From Burkholderia sp. HI2500 (GTDB taxonomy: Bacteria > Pseudomonadota > Gammaproteobacteria > Burkholderiales > Burkholderiaceae): a stretch of 64,000 nucleotides of DNA. The notes under the pieces were generated by a model. The model had not been told where the DNA came from, did not search any database, and was given only the letters and a program-made list of their open reading frames with translations. Positions 16,978-25,611 of the stretch are shown piece by piece. Position 1 is the first letter of the stretch; every line of letters begins with the position of its first letter. The stretch spans positions 2,914,001 through 2,978,000 of the forward strand of contig NZ_NKFL01000006.1 of assembly GCF_002223055.1 (NCBI RefSeq), in the 5' to 3' direction. Made by a program: the position numbers and the translations under genes.

Positions 16978-18432
16978 TCAGCGCTGCGTCAGCATCATGT
17001 ACATCTGGACCACGACGTCCGGCGAGAACGTGAACGGCACCCAGCCGTAGCCCGTGTGGCGGGCCACCAGCAGGCGGTCGCCATTCGACTGCTTCTGCAC
17101 GGCCATCATCGGGTTCTTCGTCGTCACGAAGCGCCAGCCGGCCGGGATGCCGGGCGGCGGCTCCGGCTGCATCGACGCGCGCGCATGCGCGAGTTCCTCG
17201 ATCAGCTGGCCCAGTTGTTCCGGATGCAGCGTGATCGATTCGCCGTTGATGGTCAGCGTGAGTTCGTTCTGCGTCGGGCGCGACACGTGCAGCGTCGCTT
17301 TGTCGGACGGGGCCGGGGTGGTGGCGACGTCGGCTTCGGCTTCGACTTCAACCGGCGTTTCGGCTTGCGCCGTCGCGACAGTGGCCGTTTCGGCGTCGGC
17401 CGTTGCATCCACCGTTTCGGCCGCCGCCGCCGCGGGCGCGATCACGGCCGGTTCCGCCGCCGGCGTACCGGCCGGTACAGGTTCGACGACTTCGGCTGCA
17501 ACGGCCGTGGCGGCGACTGCGCTCGTCGCGGCTTCCTTGACGACGGCCTCGACCAGCGCCTCGGCGTCGGCGATGGCCTTCGCGTGGTGCTGCGCGGCCG
17601 CTTCGGCTTGTGCGATCGCTTCCGCATGACGCTGCGTGACGGCCTCCGCCTGCGCGGTGGCATCGGCGTGGCGCTGCGCGGCCGCCTCGGCCTGCGCGAT
17701 CGCTTCGGTATGGCGTTGCGTGACGGCTTCGGCCTCGGCGGTCGCTTCGGCATGACGCTGCGCGGCGGCCTGCGTTTCCGCGATCGCCTGCGTGTGCTGC
17801 TGCGCGAGCGCTTCGGCTTCCTTGATTGCAGCCGTATGGCGCTGCGCGGCGGCTTCGGCTTCGGCGATGGCAGCCGCGAGACGCTGCGTGGCCGCTTCGG
17901 CTTCGGCGGTCGCTTCCGCGTGCCGCTTCGCAGCGGCTTCGGCTTCGACGGTCGCGGCTGCATGGCGCTGCGCGGCCGCCTCGGCTTCGGTGGCTGCCGC
18001 GTGATGGCGTTGCGCGGCGGCCTCCGCTTCGGCGATCGCTGCCGCATGGCGCTGCGACGCTGCTTCGGCATCCGCATGACGCTGCGCGAGCGCTTCGGTC
18101 AGCGCGGTGGCTTCCGCATGGCGCTGCGACGCGGCTTCGGCTTGCGCGGTGGCATCGGTATGACGCTGGGCGGCGGCTTCGGCCGCGGCGGTCGCGCTGG
18201 CGTGGCGCTGCTGCGCCGCCTCGGCATCGGCTGCTGCTGCCGTGTGGCGTTGTGCGGCGGCCTGCGCTTCGGCTTCCGCGGCGGCGTGACGCTCGGCCGC
18301 CGCCCGGGCCTCCGCTGCCGCGGCGCGCGCGAAGGCTTCCGCGCTGCGGGCCGCCTGCTGCGCGGCGTGGTGATCGTGGAGGAGCTGATCGACGCCCACG
18401 GTGAGCGAAGCGATCTGATCGTTCAGGTTCAT
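16978..18432 (-). CDS. Ala-rich coiled-coil protein with 14-residue repeats
   Basis: A 484-residue protein in three parts. Residues 1-46 are a helical head (MNLNDQIASLTVGVDQLLHD). Residues 47-294 are 18 head-to-tail repeats of the type QRHAEATAEAEAAA; 17 are exactly 14 residues and the sixth is 10 (QRHADAEAAS). A low-complexity Ala/Val/Thr/Pro linker follows, then a C-terminal globular region of about 105 residues beginning near TLHVSRPTQNELTLTING, with GWRFVTTKNPMMAVQKQ. Two heptads per repeat suggest a long Ala-based helix or coiled coil of about 250 residues. There is no signal peptide. Function unknown; the position between hpnB and hpnA may be chance or may mark an envelope-related role. 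Confidence 0.85.
   Translation of the reverse strand: MNLNDQIASLTVGVDQLLHDHHAAQQAARSAEAFARAAAAEARAAAERHAAAEAEAQAAAQRHTAAAADAEAAQQRHASATAAAEAAAQRHTDATAQAEAASQRHAEATALTEALAQRHADAEAASQRHAAAIAEAEAAAQRHHAAATEAEAAAQRHAAATVEAEAAAKRHAEATAEAEAATQRLAAAIAEAEAAAQRHTAAIKEAEALAQQHTQAIAETQAAAQRHAEATAEAEAVTQRHTEAIAQAEAAAQRHADATAQAEAVTQRHAEAIAQAEAAAQHHAKAIADAEALVEAVVKEAATSAVAATAVAAEVVEPVPAGTPAAEPAVIAPAAAAAETVDATADAETATVATAQAETPVEVEAEADVATTPAPSDKATLHVSRPTQNELTLTINGESITLHPEQLGQLIEELAHARASMQPEPPPGIPAGWRFVTTKNPMMAVQKQSNGDRLLVARHTGYGWVPFTFSPDVVVQMYMMLTQR
17551..18294 (-). repeat. In-frame 42-bp tandem repeats (18 units)
   Basis: The coding DNA for the 14-residue repeats: 17 units of 42 bp and one of 30 bp. The units are diverged at synonymous and non-synonymous positions, yet the QRH/KRH start of each unit is almost fixed. 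Copy number is likely to vary between strains through slippage or recombination. Confidence 0.88.
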
Positions 18433-18511
18433 GCGTGTCTTCTCTGCGTAAGACCCGCGATTTTAACCGCTGCGCCGGTAGCGGGCCGCGCGCGACGTGT
18501 AACAAAGTGCG

Positions 18512-18538
18512 CAAAGCGGCGTGAAGCACGCCGCTTTG
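18512..18538. terminator. Hairpin terminator after hpnA
   Basis: A 12-bp perfect stem (18512-18523 with 18527-18538), 3-nt loop, directly abutting the hpnA stop codon; the downstream strand reads a T-rich CACTTTGTTAC stretch. Confidence 0.85.
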
Positions 18539-18540
18539 TG

Positions 18541-19548
18541 TTACTTCAGGTAGCCCGCGGCGCCGAACCAGTCGAGCGCATCGCGCAGCCCTTCACGGTA
18601 CGGGCGCGCCCGGTAGCCGAGTTCGCGCTCGGCTTTCGCGGACGTGAAATACATCTTGTTCTTCGACATCCGCAGCCCGTCCACGGTGACGAACGGCTCC
18701 TTCTTCGTGAACTTCGCGACCGCTTCCGCACCGACCGCGAGCGGGTAGAGCGGCCAGCGCGGCAGCGCGATCGTCGGCGCCTTGCGGCCCGTCATCTGCG
18801 CGATGTCGGCGAGCATCTGCTGCAGCGGCAGGTTCTCGCCGCCGAGGATGTAGCGCTCGCCGATCCGGCCGCGCTCGAGCGCGAGGAAATGGCCGTGCGC
18901 GACGTCGTCCACATGCACGAGGTTCAGCCCCGTGTCGACGAACGCGGGAATCTTGCCGAGCGCGGCTTCGACGATGATGCGGCCGGTCGGCGTCGGCTTC
19001 ACGTCGCGCGGGCCGATCGGCGTCGACGGATTGACGATCACCGCCGGCAGCCCTTCGTCGGCGATCATCCGCTCGACCGCGCGTTCCGCCAGCACCTTGC
19101 TGCGCTTGTAGACACCGATCGCCTGCTCGGCCGTGAGCGGCCGGTTTTCGTCGGAGGGATCGCCGGCGCTCGTCACCTTCAGCGTCGCGACGCTGCTCGT
19201 ATAGACGATCCGCTCGACGCCTTCCGCGCGCGCCGCGCGCATCGTCGCGACCGCGCCCTCGAGGTTCGCGCGTTCGATCTCGTCGGGATCGGGCGCCCAC
19301 AGCCGGTAGTCGGCTGCCACGTGCAGCAGGTAGCGCACGCCGCGCAGCGCGGCGCGCATCGACGCCTCGTCGCGCATGTCGCCGGTGACGATCTCGGCGT
19401 CGAGATCCGCCACGTTCGTGCGCGGGCTGGTCGGGCGCACGAGCACGCGCACCGCATAGCCTTTCTGCTGCGCAATGCGCGCGACGGCCGAGCCGACGAA
19501 GCCGGATGCGCCGGTGACGAGAACGAGATCGCGGGAGGTATCAGTCAT
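18541..19548 (-). CDS. hpnA: Hopanoid-associated sugar epimerase HpnA
   Basis: A 335-residue extended SDR. The NAD(P) motif TGASGFVG lies at residues 13-20, the catalytic Tyr/Lys in GVYKRSK, and HVAADYRLWAPDP is typical of HpnA. These proteins belong to hopanoid clusters and are proposed to modify the ribosyl or sugar group of bacteriohopanetetrol. It is monocistronic, upstream of the Ala-rich gene on the same strand with a hairpin between them, and divergent from acyP. Confidence 0.94.
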   Translation of the reverse strand: MTDTSRDLVLVTGASGFVGSAVARIAQQKGYAVRVLVRPTSPRTNVADLDAEIVTGDMRDEASMRAALRGVRYLLHVAADYRLWAPDPDEIERANLEGAVATMRAARAEGVERIVYTSSVATLKVTSAGDPSDENRPLTAEQAIGVYKRSKVLAERAVERMIADEGLPAVIVNPSTPIGPRDVKPTPTGRIIVEAALGKIPAFVDTGLNLVHVDDVAHGHFLALERGRIGERYILGGENLPLQQMLADIAQMTGRKAPTIALPRWPLYPLAVGAEAVAKFTKKEPFVTVDGLRMSKNKMYFTSAKAERELGYRARPYREGLRDALDWFGAAGYLK

Positions 19549-19724
19549 GCGTTTCCTTCAGGGCCGCGCGCGGGCGGCGCGGCGGTTGAGCATCGGCGAG
19601 ATTGTACGTGGTCGGCGCGGGCGGCGACGCCACGCCGTGACGGGCATGAAGCGGCTCCGGCCCGTGTGCGAAGCGGCCGACGCGACTACAATGCCGGGCT
19701 TGAATGCAACGGGAGGGCGACGCG

Positions 19725-20021
19725 ATGAGCCGCAATGAACTGGACGAACGGATCGAGACCTACTACGTGCGGGTGCGCGGCGTCGTGCAGGGCGTCGGCT
19801 TCCGTCATGCGACGGTGCGCGAGGCGCATGCGCTGAAGCTGCGCGGCTGGGTCGCGAATCTCGAGGACGGCACCGTCGAGGCGATGATCCAGGGCCCCGG
19901 CGCGCAGATCGACCGGATGCTCGCGTGGCTGCGCCACGGCCCGCCGGCCGCGCGCGTGACCGAGGTGACGTTCGAGGAACGCAAGACCGAGAAACGCTTC
20001 GAGCGCTTCCAGCAGCAATAA
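19725..20021 (+). CDS. acyP: Acylphosphatase
   Basis: A 98-residue acylphosphatase. The active-site Arg is in VQGVGFRHAT and the Asn in GWVANLEDGTVEA. It hydrolyses carboxyl-phosphate bonds in small molecules such as acetyl phosphate or carbamoyl phosphate. The ATG at 19725 follows a GGGAGGG site. The C-terminus (EERKTEKRFERFQQQ) is charged but of normal length. It is 16 bp upstream of rarD and probably co-transcribed. Confidence 0.95.
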   Translation: MSRNELDERIETYYVRVRGVVQGVGFRHATVREAHALKLRGWVANLEDGTVEAMIQGPGAQIDRMLAWLRHGPPAARVTEVTFEERKTEKRFERFQQQ

Positions 20022-20037
20022 GAGGCGCGGAACGATC

Positions 20038-20937
20038 ATGACGGGGTATCCGGAGGCCGGGCGCGGCCTCGTGTTGTCGGTGATGGCGTCGACACTGTTC
20101 GCGCTGATGTCCGCTTACGCGAAACTGCTGGCGCCGCTCACGGGGCTCGACATCTTCGCGTGGCGCGTGTTGTGGACCGCGCCGGGCGCGCTCGCGCTGA
20201 TCGCGCTGCGCGGCCGTTGGCCGGCGCTCGTCGACCTCCTGCGGCGCAGCGTGCGCGACTGGCGCCTGCTGATTGCGCTGCCCGTGAGCGCCGCGCTGCT
20301 CGGCGTGCAGTTGTGGCTGTTCCTGTGGGCGCCGCTGCACGGCCGCATGCTCGAAGTGTCGCTCGGCTATTTCCTGCTGCCGCTGACGATGGTGCTCGTC
20401 GGCCGCTTCTACTATCACGAACGGCTCGATCCGCTGCAATGGGCGGCGGTCGCGTGCGCGGCGCTCGGCGTCGCGCACGAAGTGTGGGCGACGCGCGCGT
20501 TCGCGTGGCCGACGCTCGTCGTCGCGCTCGGCTATCCGCCGTATTTCGTGCTGCGCCGGCGGATCAACGCCGATTCGCTCGCCGCGTTCGCGGTCGAGAT
20601 CGTGCTGCTGTGCCCGATCGCGTTCGCGATGGTCGTGACGAGCACGACGCACGTGGCCGACCACCCGGTGCTGTGGGCCGCACTGCTGCCGGGCCTCGGC
20701 GTGCTCAGCACGCTCGCGCTCGCGAGCTACCTGAAGGCGAGCCGGATGCTGCCGATGGCGCTGTTCGGGATTCTCGGCTACGTCGAACCCGTGCTGCTCG
20801 TCGCGGTGTCGCTGCTGCTGCTCGGCGAGACGCTGAGCATCGCGAAGCTCGCGACGTACGGGCCGATCTGGGTCGCGGTCGCGCTCACCGCGTGGCACAG
20901 CGCGATGTTGATGCGGCGCCTGCCCGCGCGCGGATAA
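20038..20937 (+). CDS. rarD: EamA-family permease RarD
   Basis: A 299-residue inner-membrane protein with about ten hydrophobic helices and the RarD type N-terminus (GLVLSVMASTLFALMSAYAKLL, DIFAWRVLW). It belongs to the drug/metabolite transporter superfamily; the RarD substrate is unknown, with chloramphenicol resistance reported for some members. The start codon is 16 bp after acyP. Confidence 0.9.
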   Translation: MTGYPEAGRGLVLSVMASTLFALMSAYAKLLAPLTGLDIFAWRVLWTAPGALALIALRGRWPALVDLLRRSVRDWRLLIALPVSAALLGVQLWLFLWAPLHGRMLEVSLGYFLLPLTMVLVGRFYYHERLDPLQWAAVACAALGVAHEVWATRAFAWPTLVVALGYPPYFVLRRRINADSLAAFAVEIVLLCPIAFAMVVTSTTHVADHPVLWAALLPGLGVLSTLALASYLKASRMLPMALFGILGYVEPVLLVAVSLLLLGETLSIAKLATYGPIWVAVALTAWHSAMLMRRLPARG

Positions 20938-21334
20938 ACGTCGGTCGCGACGCGGCGGCTGCATGCGGCGTGCCGCGTCGCGCATCGCAAAACCACCATG
21001 CCGCAGCGGTCGAACCCATCGATGCTGACCGCAAGCTGGCATCGCGCTGACGCGAGTCTGGCGACGCTGCCCGCCTTGCGCGACAAGGCTCGCGCGTGTA
21101 ATCGAACAGAAGATTCGGTTGCACTTTGTTACTTAGGGTCTCCCCGGATCGGCCATTAGACTGGCCTTACCGACTTCCCTTCGTATGCAGCCTTTCAATG
21201 AACGGTCATCTCCGTGCCTGGCCGGCCGGGTTGGCGCGATGCGGGCATACGCGTATCGTCGCTGATCGCGCTCGCCTTCCGCTCCTCGATCCATTCTCCG
21301 GTGCGTGTCGCACCGCCGTCGTGCAGGTGTGCTC
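20938..21334. other. Gene-free region upstream of opgC
   Basis: About 400 bp without a convincing gene. An AT-richer part at 21095-21180 contains a short inverted repeat, GGCCA and TGGCC with a 6-bp spacer (21150-21165), which is the likely promoter/operator area for opgC. Confidence 0.45.
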
Positions 21335-22459
21335 ATGTCGTTGAGCCCGCCGCCTTCCGCCACGTTTCCACCGTCGCGCAGCGGCCGCCTGATCGAAGTC
21401 GATTTCTTCCGCGGCATCGTGCTGTTGATGATCGTCGTCGATCACATCGGCGCGAGCGTGCTGTCGCGCGTCACGCTGCACGCGTTCGCGCTGTGCGATG
21501 CGGCCGAGGTCTTCGTCTTTCTCGGCGGCTTCGCGACCGCGAGCGCCTATGGCGCGATTGCCGAGCGACACGGCGCGCGCGCCGCGCAAAAGCGCTTCGT
21601 GCGCCGCGCGATGCAGATCTACCGCGCGTTTCTCGCGACCTCGACGCTGATGCTCGTCGTGTCGGCCGTGCTCGATCACTACGGGATCGATGCGCCGAAC
21701 CTCGCGCTCGACGACGTTAGCGTGATGCTCGCGTCACCGCTCACGGGCGCAGCCGAGCTGCTGACGTTCCAGCGCCAGCCCTATCTCGCGTCGGTGCTGC
21801 CGATGTACGTGCTGTTCGCGCTCGCGTCGCCGGTGCTCGTGCCGTTCGCGCGCCGGCATCCGTGGCTGCTGGTTGCGCTCAGCGTCGCGTCGTGGCTGAC
21901 GGCGGGCTGGCTCGGCCCCGAGTTGCTGGATGCCGACGGATTCCGCTGGAGTTTCAATCCGTTCGCGTGGCAACTGATGTTCGTCGCCGGCGTGCTCGCG
22001 CGCTGCCAGCCGTTCTACCGGCGTATCGCGCTCGGGCGCTGGGGGGCCGCCGCGACCGGGCTCGCGTGCGCGGTCGTGCTCGGCTGCGCGAGCTACAAGC
22101 TGTTCTCGGGGCTGCCGCTGCCGGAAGGCGTGTTCAAGCGCGATCTCGCGCTGCCGCGCGTCGTGAGCTTCGCGGCCATCGCGTGGCTGATGGCCGATTG
22201 CGTGCGCTTCGGCTGGATCGCGCGGATCGCGCAGGGTGTGCGGCCCGTCGTGGCCGTGGGCCAGCGCGGGCTCATCTGCTTCGTCGCGGGCGCGGCGATC
22301 TCGCTCGTCATCGATTCGCTGCTGCATCCGGTCGTGCGCAGCGCGGATCTGCGGCACGTCGGCGTCGGCCTCGTGGCCGACGCGTGCGCGCTCGGGCTGA
22401 TGATGGCCGTGGCCGGCTCGGGATCGTGGATCGCGCGGTGGCGCGGCGCGGCCGCGTGA
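21335..22459 (+). CDS. opgC: OpgC-family membrane acyltransferase
   Basis: A 374-residue integral membrane protein of the OpgC family (RLIEVDFFRGIVLLMIVVDHIG at the start, DAAEVFVFLGGFATASAYG). It has about ten membrane helices. OpgC proteins succinylate periplasmic glucans; distant members acylate other envelope sugars. ATG at 21335 is preferred; an in-frame GTG at 21305 would add 10 residues. No opgGH genes are adjacent, so the substrate is uncertain. Confidence 0.9.
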   Translation: MSLSPPPSATFPPSRSGRLIEVDFFRGIVLLMIVVDHIGASVLSRVTLHAFALCDAAEVFVFLGGFATASAYGAIAERHGARAAQKRFVRRAMQIYRAFLATSTLMLVVSAVLDHYGIDAPNLALDDVSVMLASPLTGAAELLTFQRQPYLASVLPMYVLFALASPVLVPFARRHPWLLVALSVASWLTAGWLGPELLDADGFRWSFNPFAWQLMFVAGVLARCQPFYRRIALGRWGAAATGLACAVVLGCASYKLFSGLPLPEGVFKRDLALPRVVSFAAIAWLMADCVRFGWIARIAQGVRPVVAVGQRGLICFVAGAAISLVIDSLLHPVVRSADLRHVGVGLVADACALGLMMAVAGSGSWIARWRGAAA

Positions 22460-22480
22460 GCGGCGCGGGACGCAGTGCGT

Positions 22481-22499
22481 GCGGCACGGAGCGTGCCGC
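22481..22499. terminator. Short hairpin between convergent genes
   Basis: An 8-bp GC stem (22481-22488 with 22492-22499), 3-nt loop, no T-run. It may help terminate opgC or the small gene facing it. Confidence 0.4.
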
Positions 22500-22505
22500 G
22501 CGGCG

Positions 22506-22712
22506 TCAGTGAGGTGAGTCGATACGGGAGCGGGGAACGGAGGTGGCGTCGTCGGCTTCCGCGTCGTCGCGTTCGTCGGGCGCCGGCTCGTCGCGTTCCG
22601 CGAGTACCGCGTCGGCTTCGGCCGCGGCGCGCGCGGCACGTATCGCGGTGCAGCGCTGAGCGTGCCGGATGTCCGACAGTATCCTCAAGAGCCGCGTTGC
22701 TTTGCTTTTCAT
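22506..22712 (-). CDS. Small hypothetical protein
   Basis: A 68-residue protein. The ATG at 22712 has a good CGGGAGAA site 5 bases upstream, which supports a real gene. The N-terminus is basic and helical (MKSKATRLLRILSDIRHAQR); the rest is an Ala/Glu/Asp-rich helix (RAARAAAEADAVLAERDEPAP). Its last codons (encoding SRIDSPH) contain a copy of the CTCCCG-N6-CTCACC repeat found at 45.3 and 48.6 kb. Function unknown. Confidence 0.6.
   Translation of the reverse strand: MKSKATRLLRILSDIRHAQRCTAIRAARAAAEADAVLAERDEPAPDERDDAEADDATSVPRSRIDSPH
22513..22530 (-). repeat. Isolated copy of the 23-bp iteron
   Basis: The plus strand reads GGTGAGTCGATACGGGAG; 20 bp from 22513 are identical to the third unit of the array at 48561-48859. 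It lies at the very 3' end of the small gene on the minus strand. Confidence 0.8.
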
Positions 22713-22832
22713 CGTCTTCTCCCGCCAGTGCGCATCTCGCGAAGCGGATGCGCTTCCTGCAACCAGTGTAGGACGCGTTCGCGTGCCTGGCGGGAGAATG
22801 TGGCGTGCATGCCGCACGCCGAGGGATATTAC

Positions 22833-24353
22833 TTACTGCGCGGTGGCGACGCCCTGCGCCTGCGGCGCATCTTCGCGGCGCGCTTCCGCACAACGCTGGT
22901 GCTGGCGCGACAGGCGGTTCATCAGCGGCAGCAGCAGCAGCGCGAGCACCATGCCGATCGCGGCGAGCCAGCCGAGCTTCTCGAACAGCGACAGGTACAG
23001 CGGCAGCGATTCGGTGGCCGGCAGTTCGTGCGACGGCATCTGCGCGAAGTTCGCGACGACGCTGCCCAGATACTGCGACACGCCCGTCGCGACGAAGTAC
23101 GCACCCATCATGAAGCCGCTCATGCGCGCCGGCACGTAGCGGGCGATCATCGCGAGGCCGAGGCCGCTCACCAGCAGTTCGCCGAGCGAGTAGAGGCCGT
23201 AGCCCCACACCATGAACCACGACGACACACGGCCGTCGACCGCGTAGCGGCCGCTGATCGTGAACACCAGGTAGCCGGCGGCCACTGCGCCGAAGCCGAG
23301 CGCGTACTTCGCGGCGACCGGCAGGTCGCGGCCGCTCTTCGCGACGGCGTTGTACACCCACACGAGCACCGGGCTCAGCAGCATGATCCAGATCGGGTTC
23401 AGCGCCTGGAACTGCGCGGCGCTCCACGTGAACAGCGTCGTGTCGAACAGCATGAAGCGCGGATCGACGTTGCGCAGCGCGAACAGCGTCAGCGACGTCG
23501 ACATCTGCACGTAGAAGATGAAGAACAGGATCACCTGGCCGATCAGCACGAGCGCCGCGATCAGGCCCGCGCGCTCCGAGCGCTCCGACTTCGCGATCAT
23601 GTACGCGAAGATCGCGAGGATCGCGAACGCTGCCGTCCACACGCTGGCGACGGCGAGCTGCTTGTGCTGCAGCACGTACAGCGTGATCAGCGCGAGCCCG
23701 ACCCCGCCCAGCGCGACCGCGCCGAGGCGCTTCCAGCGGATCGGCTGGTCGTCCGGCAGCGAGCCGACGTGCGCGAGCGTGCGATGCATCAGCATGAAGT
23801 TGAGGATCGCGAGCAGCATGCCGCCGCAGCAGACCGCGAACGCGGCGTGCCAGCCCCAGTGATCCTTGATCCACGGCGTCGCGAGCATCGACACCGTCGA
23901 GCCGATGTTGACCGCCATGTAGTAGATCGTGAACGCGCTGTCGATGCGCGCGTCGTCGCCTTCATAGATGCGTCGCACGAGGTTGGCCGCGTTGGCCTTG
24001 AACAGGCCGTTGCCGACGACGATCACGCCGAGCGACGCGTACATGTACGTCAATTGATCATTCGGGACCGACAGCATCAGGTAGCCGGCGCACAGCACGG
24101 CCGCGCCGATGATCATCGTGCGACGGGCGCCGAGCACCTTGTCGCCGATCCAGCCGCCGATCGACGGCGCCGCATAGACGAGTGCGGTGAACGCACCCCA
24201 GGTCAGGTTCGCATGGCTGTCGGTGAAACCGAGCCGGTCGACCATGAAGAGGACCAGGAGCGCGGCCATGCCGTAGTAGCCGAAGCGCTCCCACATTTCG
24301 ATGAGGAAGACCGTCGTGAACGATCGGGTTTGTGAAACGGGTGGTTGCATCAT
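22833..24353 (-). CDS. POT-family proton/oligopeptide symporter
   Basis: A 506-residue symporter of the PTR2/POT family with 12-14 hydrophobic helices. The proton-coupling motif ExxERFxYY is present near residue 17 (EMWERFGYYG); FYxxINxG appears as YYMAVNIGS. It imports di- and tripeptides. An ATGATG start at 24353 is used. The divergent XRE-cupin gene and the Opp operon beyond it make this the start of a peptide-uptake block. Confidence 0.93.
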   Translation of the reverse strand: MMQPPVSQTRSFTTVFLIEMWERFGYYGMAALLVLFMVDRLGFTDSHANLTWGAFTALVYAAPSIGGWIGDKVLGARRTMIIGAAVLCAGYLMLSVPNDQLTYMYASLGVIVVGNGLFKANAANLVRRIYEGDDARIDSAFTIYYMAVNIGSTVSMLATPWIKDHWGWHAAFAVCCGGMLLAILNFMLMHRTLAHVGSLPDDQPIRWKRLGAVALGGVGLALITLYVLQHKQLAVASVWTAAFAILAIFAYMIAKSERSERAGLIAALVLIGQVILFFIFYVQMSTSLTLFALRNVDPRFMLFDTTLFTWSAAQFQALNPIWIMLLSPVLVWVYNAVAKSGRDLPVAAKYALGFGAVAAGYLVFTISGRYAVDGRVSSWFMVWGYGLYSLGELLVSGLGLAMIARYVPARMSGFMMGAYFVATGVSQYLGSVVANFAQMPSHELPATESLPLYLSLFEKLGWLAAIGMVLALLLLPLMNRLSRQHQRCAEARREDAPQAQGVATAQ

Positions 24354-24853
24354 CAATCTCGTTTGAAACGGACGGCACGGATCACGCGTCGTCTTTGGGG
24401 TCGAACTGGCGCCGATGCACAATGGGCCGGGTAGGCTTCGTGACGGCGATGGAACAGTCGGGCGGTTAGCCCGGGCCGGGGTCGGACTCCGCCGGGTGTG
24501 GCGGGGAAGGGCCCCGACCGGCGCGCGCATGGTAACGGCTGCCGGTCCGGTGCGTCAGGTGCCTGCCACCTAGGGAAACTCCCAATGTGGCAGCAGCTTT
24601 CAGGAACATTCGTCTCATCATCTATTTGTAAGATTCCGTGCAGGTCCTCCGAAGATTCCCGGAGAGCCGCTTGCAGCTTGCCTGTGAAGCCGGCGAGTCT
24701 GGCAAGATAGCGCGTCGTTTCGCTCGCTTCGTGTCCCGTTTAGTGCACCGGGCTTGACACCGAAGACGTGGGCGAACCCGAAGACTAAGCTATATCGTTC
24801 TAACTTAGTTATTTTCCATCAAACATTTTTTGACGATCACTTTTCGGCCTGCT
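24354..24853. other. Divergent POT / XRE-cupin control region
   Basis: 500 bp with no convincing gene. The last 80 bp before the regulator gene are strikingly AT-rich and hold an operator-like dyad (24784-24811). A TTGACA at 24755 has no matching -10 at the proper distance. Confidence 0.55.
24784..24811. promoter_or_regulatory. Operator-like dyad upstream of XRE-cupin gene
   Basis: ACTAAG (24784-24789) and CTTAGT (24804-24809) form an inverted repeat with a 14-bp spacer; the right arm is also part of the palindrome TAACT-T-AGTTA (24801-24811). It ends 43 bp before the regulator start, in AT-rich DNA, as expected for an autoregulated XRE operator. Confidence 0.5.
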
Positions 24854-25432
24854 ATGGTTCCCCCCACTGAAAACTCGCGGGCTGCAGATGCTGCCGCGCT
24901 GGGCAGCAAGATTCGCGCGTTGCGCCAACGACTCAAGCGCACGCTCGACGACACCGCTACCGCCGCGGGGATTTCGAAGCCGTTTCTGTCTCAAGTCGAA
25001 CGCGGGCTCGCGTCGCCGTCGCTGACATCGTTGGCCGGTATCGCGCACGCGCTCGGTGTGACGGTGCAGTACTTCGTGGATACGCCGAGCGAGGAACGCT
25101 CGGTGTGCCGAGGCGAGCAGTTGCGCTTCTTCGGGTTTGCCGATTCGGCGAACCTGTTCGCGCGGTTGACGAACGTATCCGAAGGGCGCCAGCTGGAGGC
25201 GATCCTCGTGAGGATGCCGCCGGGGCAGAAGCGGTCCGAGGTGACGACACATGCAGGAGAGGAGTTCCTGTATGTGATTGAAGGGGAAGTGTCGCTGACG
25301 CTGGAAGGCAAGACGTTCGTCCTGCAGGCCGGCGACAGCTCGCACTATCAGTCGACGGTCCCGCACAGCTGGGTCAACACCGCGAAGATCGAGTCGGTGG
25401 TGGTCTGGGTCGGTACACCGAGGCTGTTCTAA
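24854..25432 (+). CDS. XRE-family regulator with cupin domain
   Basis: A 192-residue regulator. An XRE helix-turn-helix spans about residues 15-70 (SKIRALRQRLKRTLDDTATAAG, SKPFLSQVERGLASPSLTSL). A cupin sensor domain covers 110-185 (HAGEEFLYVIEGEVSLTLEGK, LQAGDSSHYQSTVPHSW). This architecture (PuuR-like) usually represses transport or catabolism of amines, amino acids or peptides and senses a small ligand in the cupin. ATG at 24854 is used; a TTG at 24830 would add 8 residues. It lies between the POT gene (divergent) and the opp operon (same direction), which are the likely targets. Confidence 0.92.
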   Translation: MVPPTENSRAADAAALGSKIRALRQRLKRTLDDTATAAGISKPFLSQVERGLASPSLTSLAGIAHALGVTVQYFVDTPSEERSVCRGEQLRFFGFADSANLFARLTNVSEGRQLEAILVRMPPGQKRSEVTTHAGEEFLYVIEGEVSLTLEGKTFVLQAGDSSHYQSTVPHSWVNTAKIESVVVWVGTPRLF

Positions 25433-25436
25433 CGCA

Positions 25437-25470
25437 CAGGTATTCCTTCGTTTCGAAGACGGAATACCTG
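25437..25470. promoter_or_regulatory. 10-bp inverted repeat before oppA
   Basis: CAGGTATTCC (25437-25446) and GGAATACCTG (25461-25470) are perfect inverted arms with a 14-bp spacer that can itself fold (TTCG with CGAA). A further partial copy, GGAATAC, is at 25486. The hairpin has no T-run, so an operator role, or termination of the regulator gene, are both possible. Confidence 0.55.
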
Positions 25471-25611
25471 TCGAAAGAAACGTAAGGAATACTAAAATGC
25501 AATACGAGAATCACGGGCCTCCTCAATCGCTGCGCCCGTCAGCGTCTCAAGCGTAATCCGCGGCATCCGCCGCGCGACGCTCACCGAACAACCTTTCTCA
25601 AGACTGCCACG

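Noticed and set aside
16696..19728. 1010-codon plus-strand ORF over the Ala-rich and hpnA genes
   Set aside because: It is the antisense shadow of two well-supported genes, Arg-rich, and made open by high GC at third positions.
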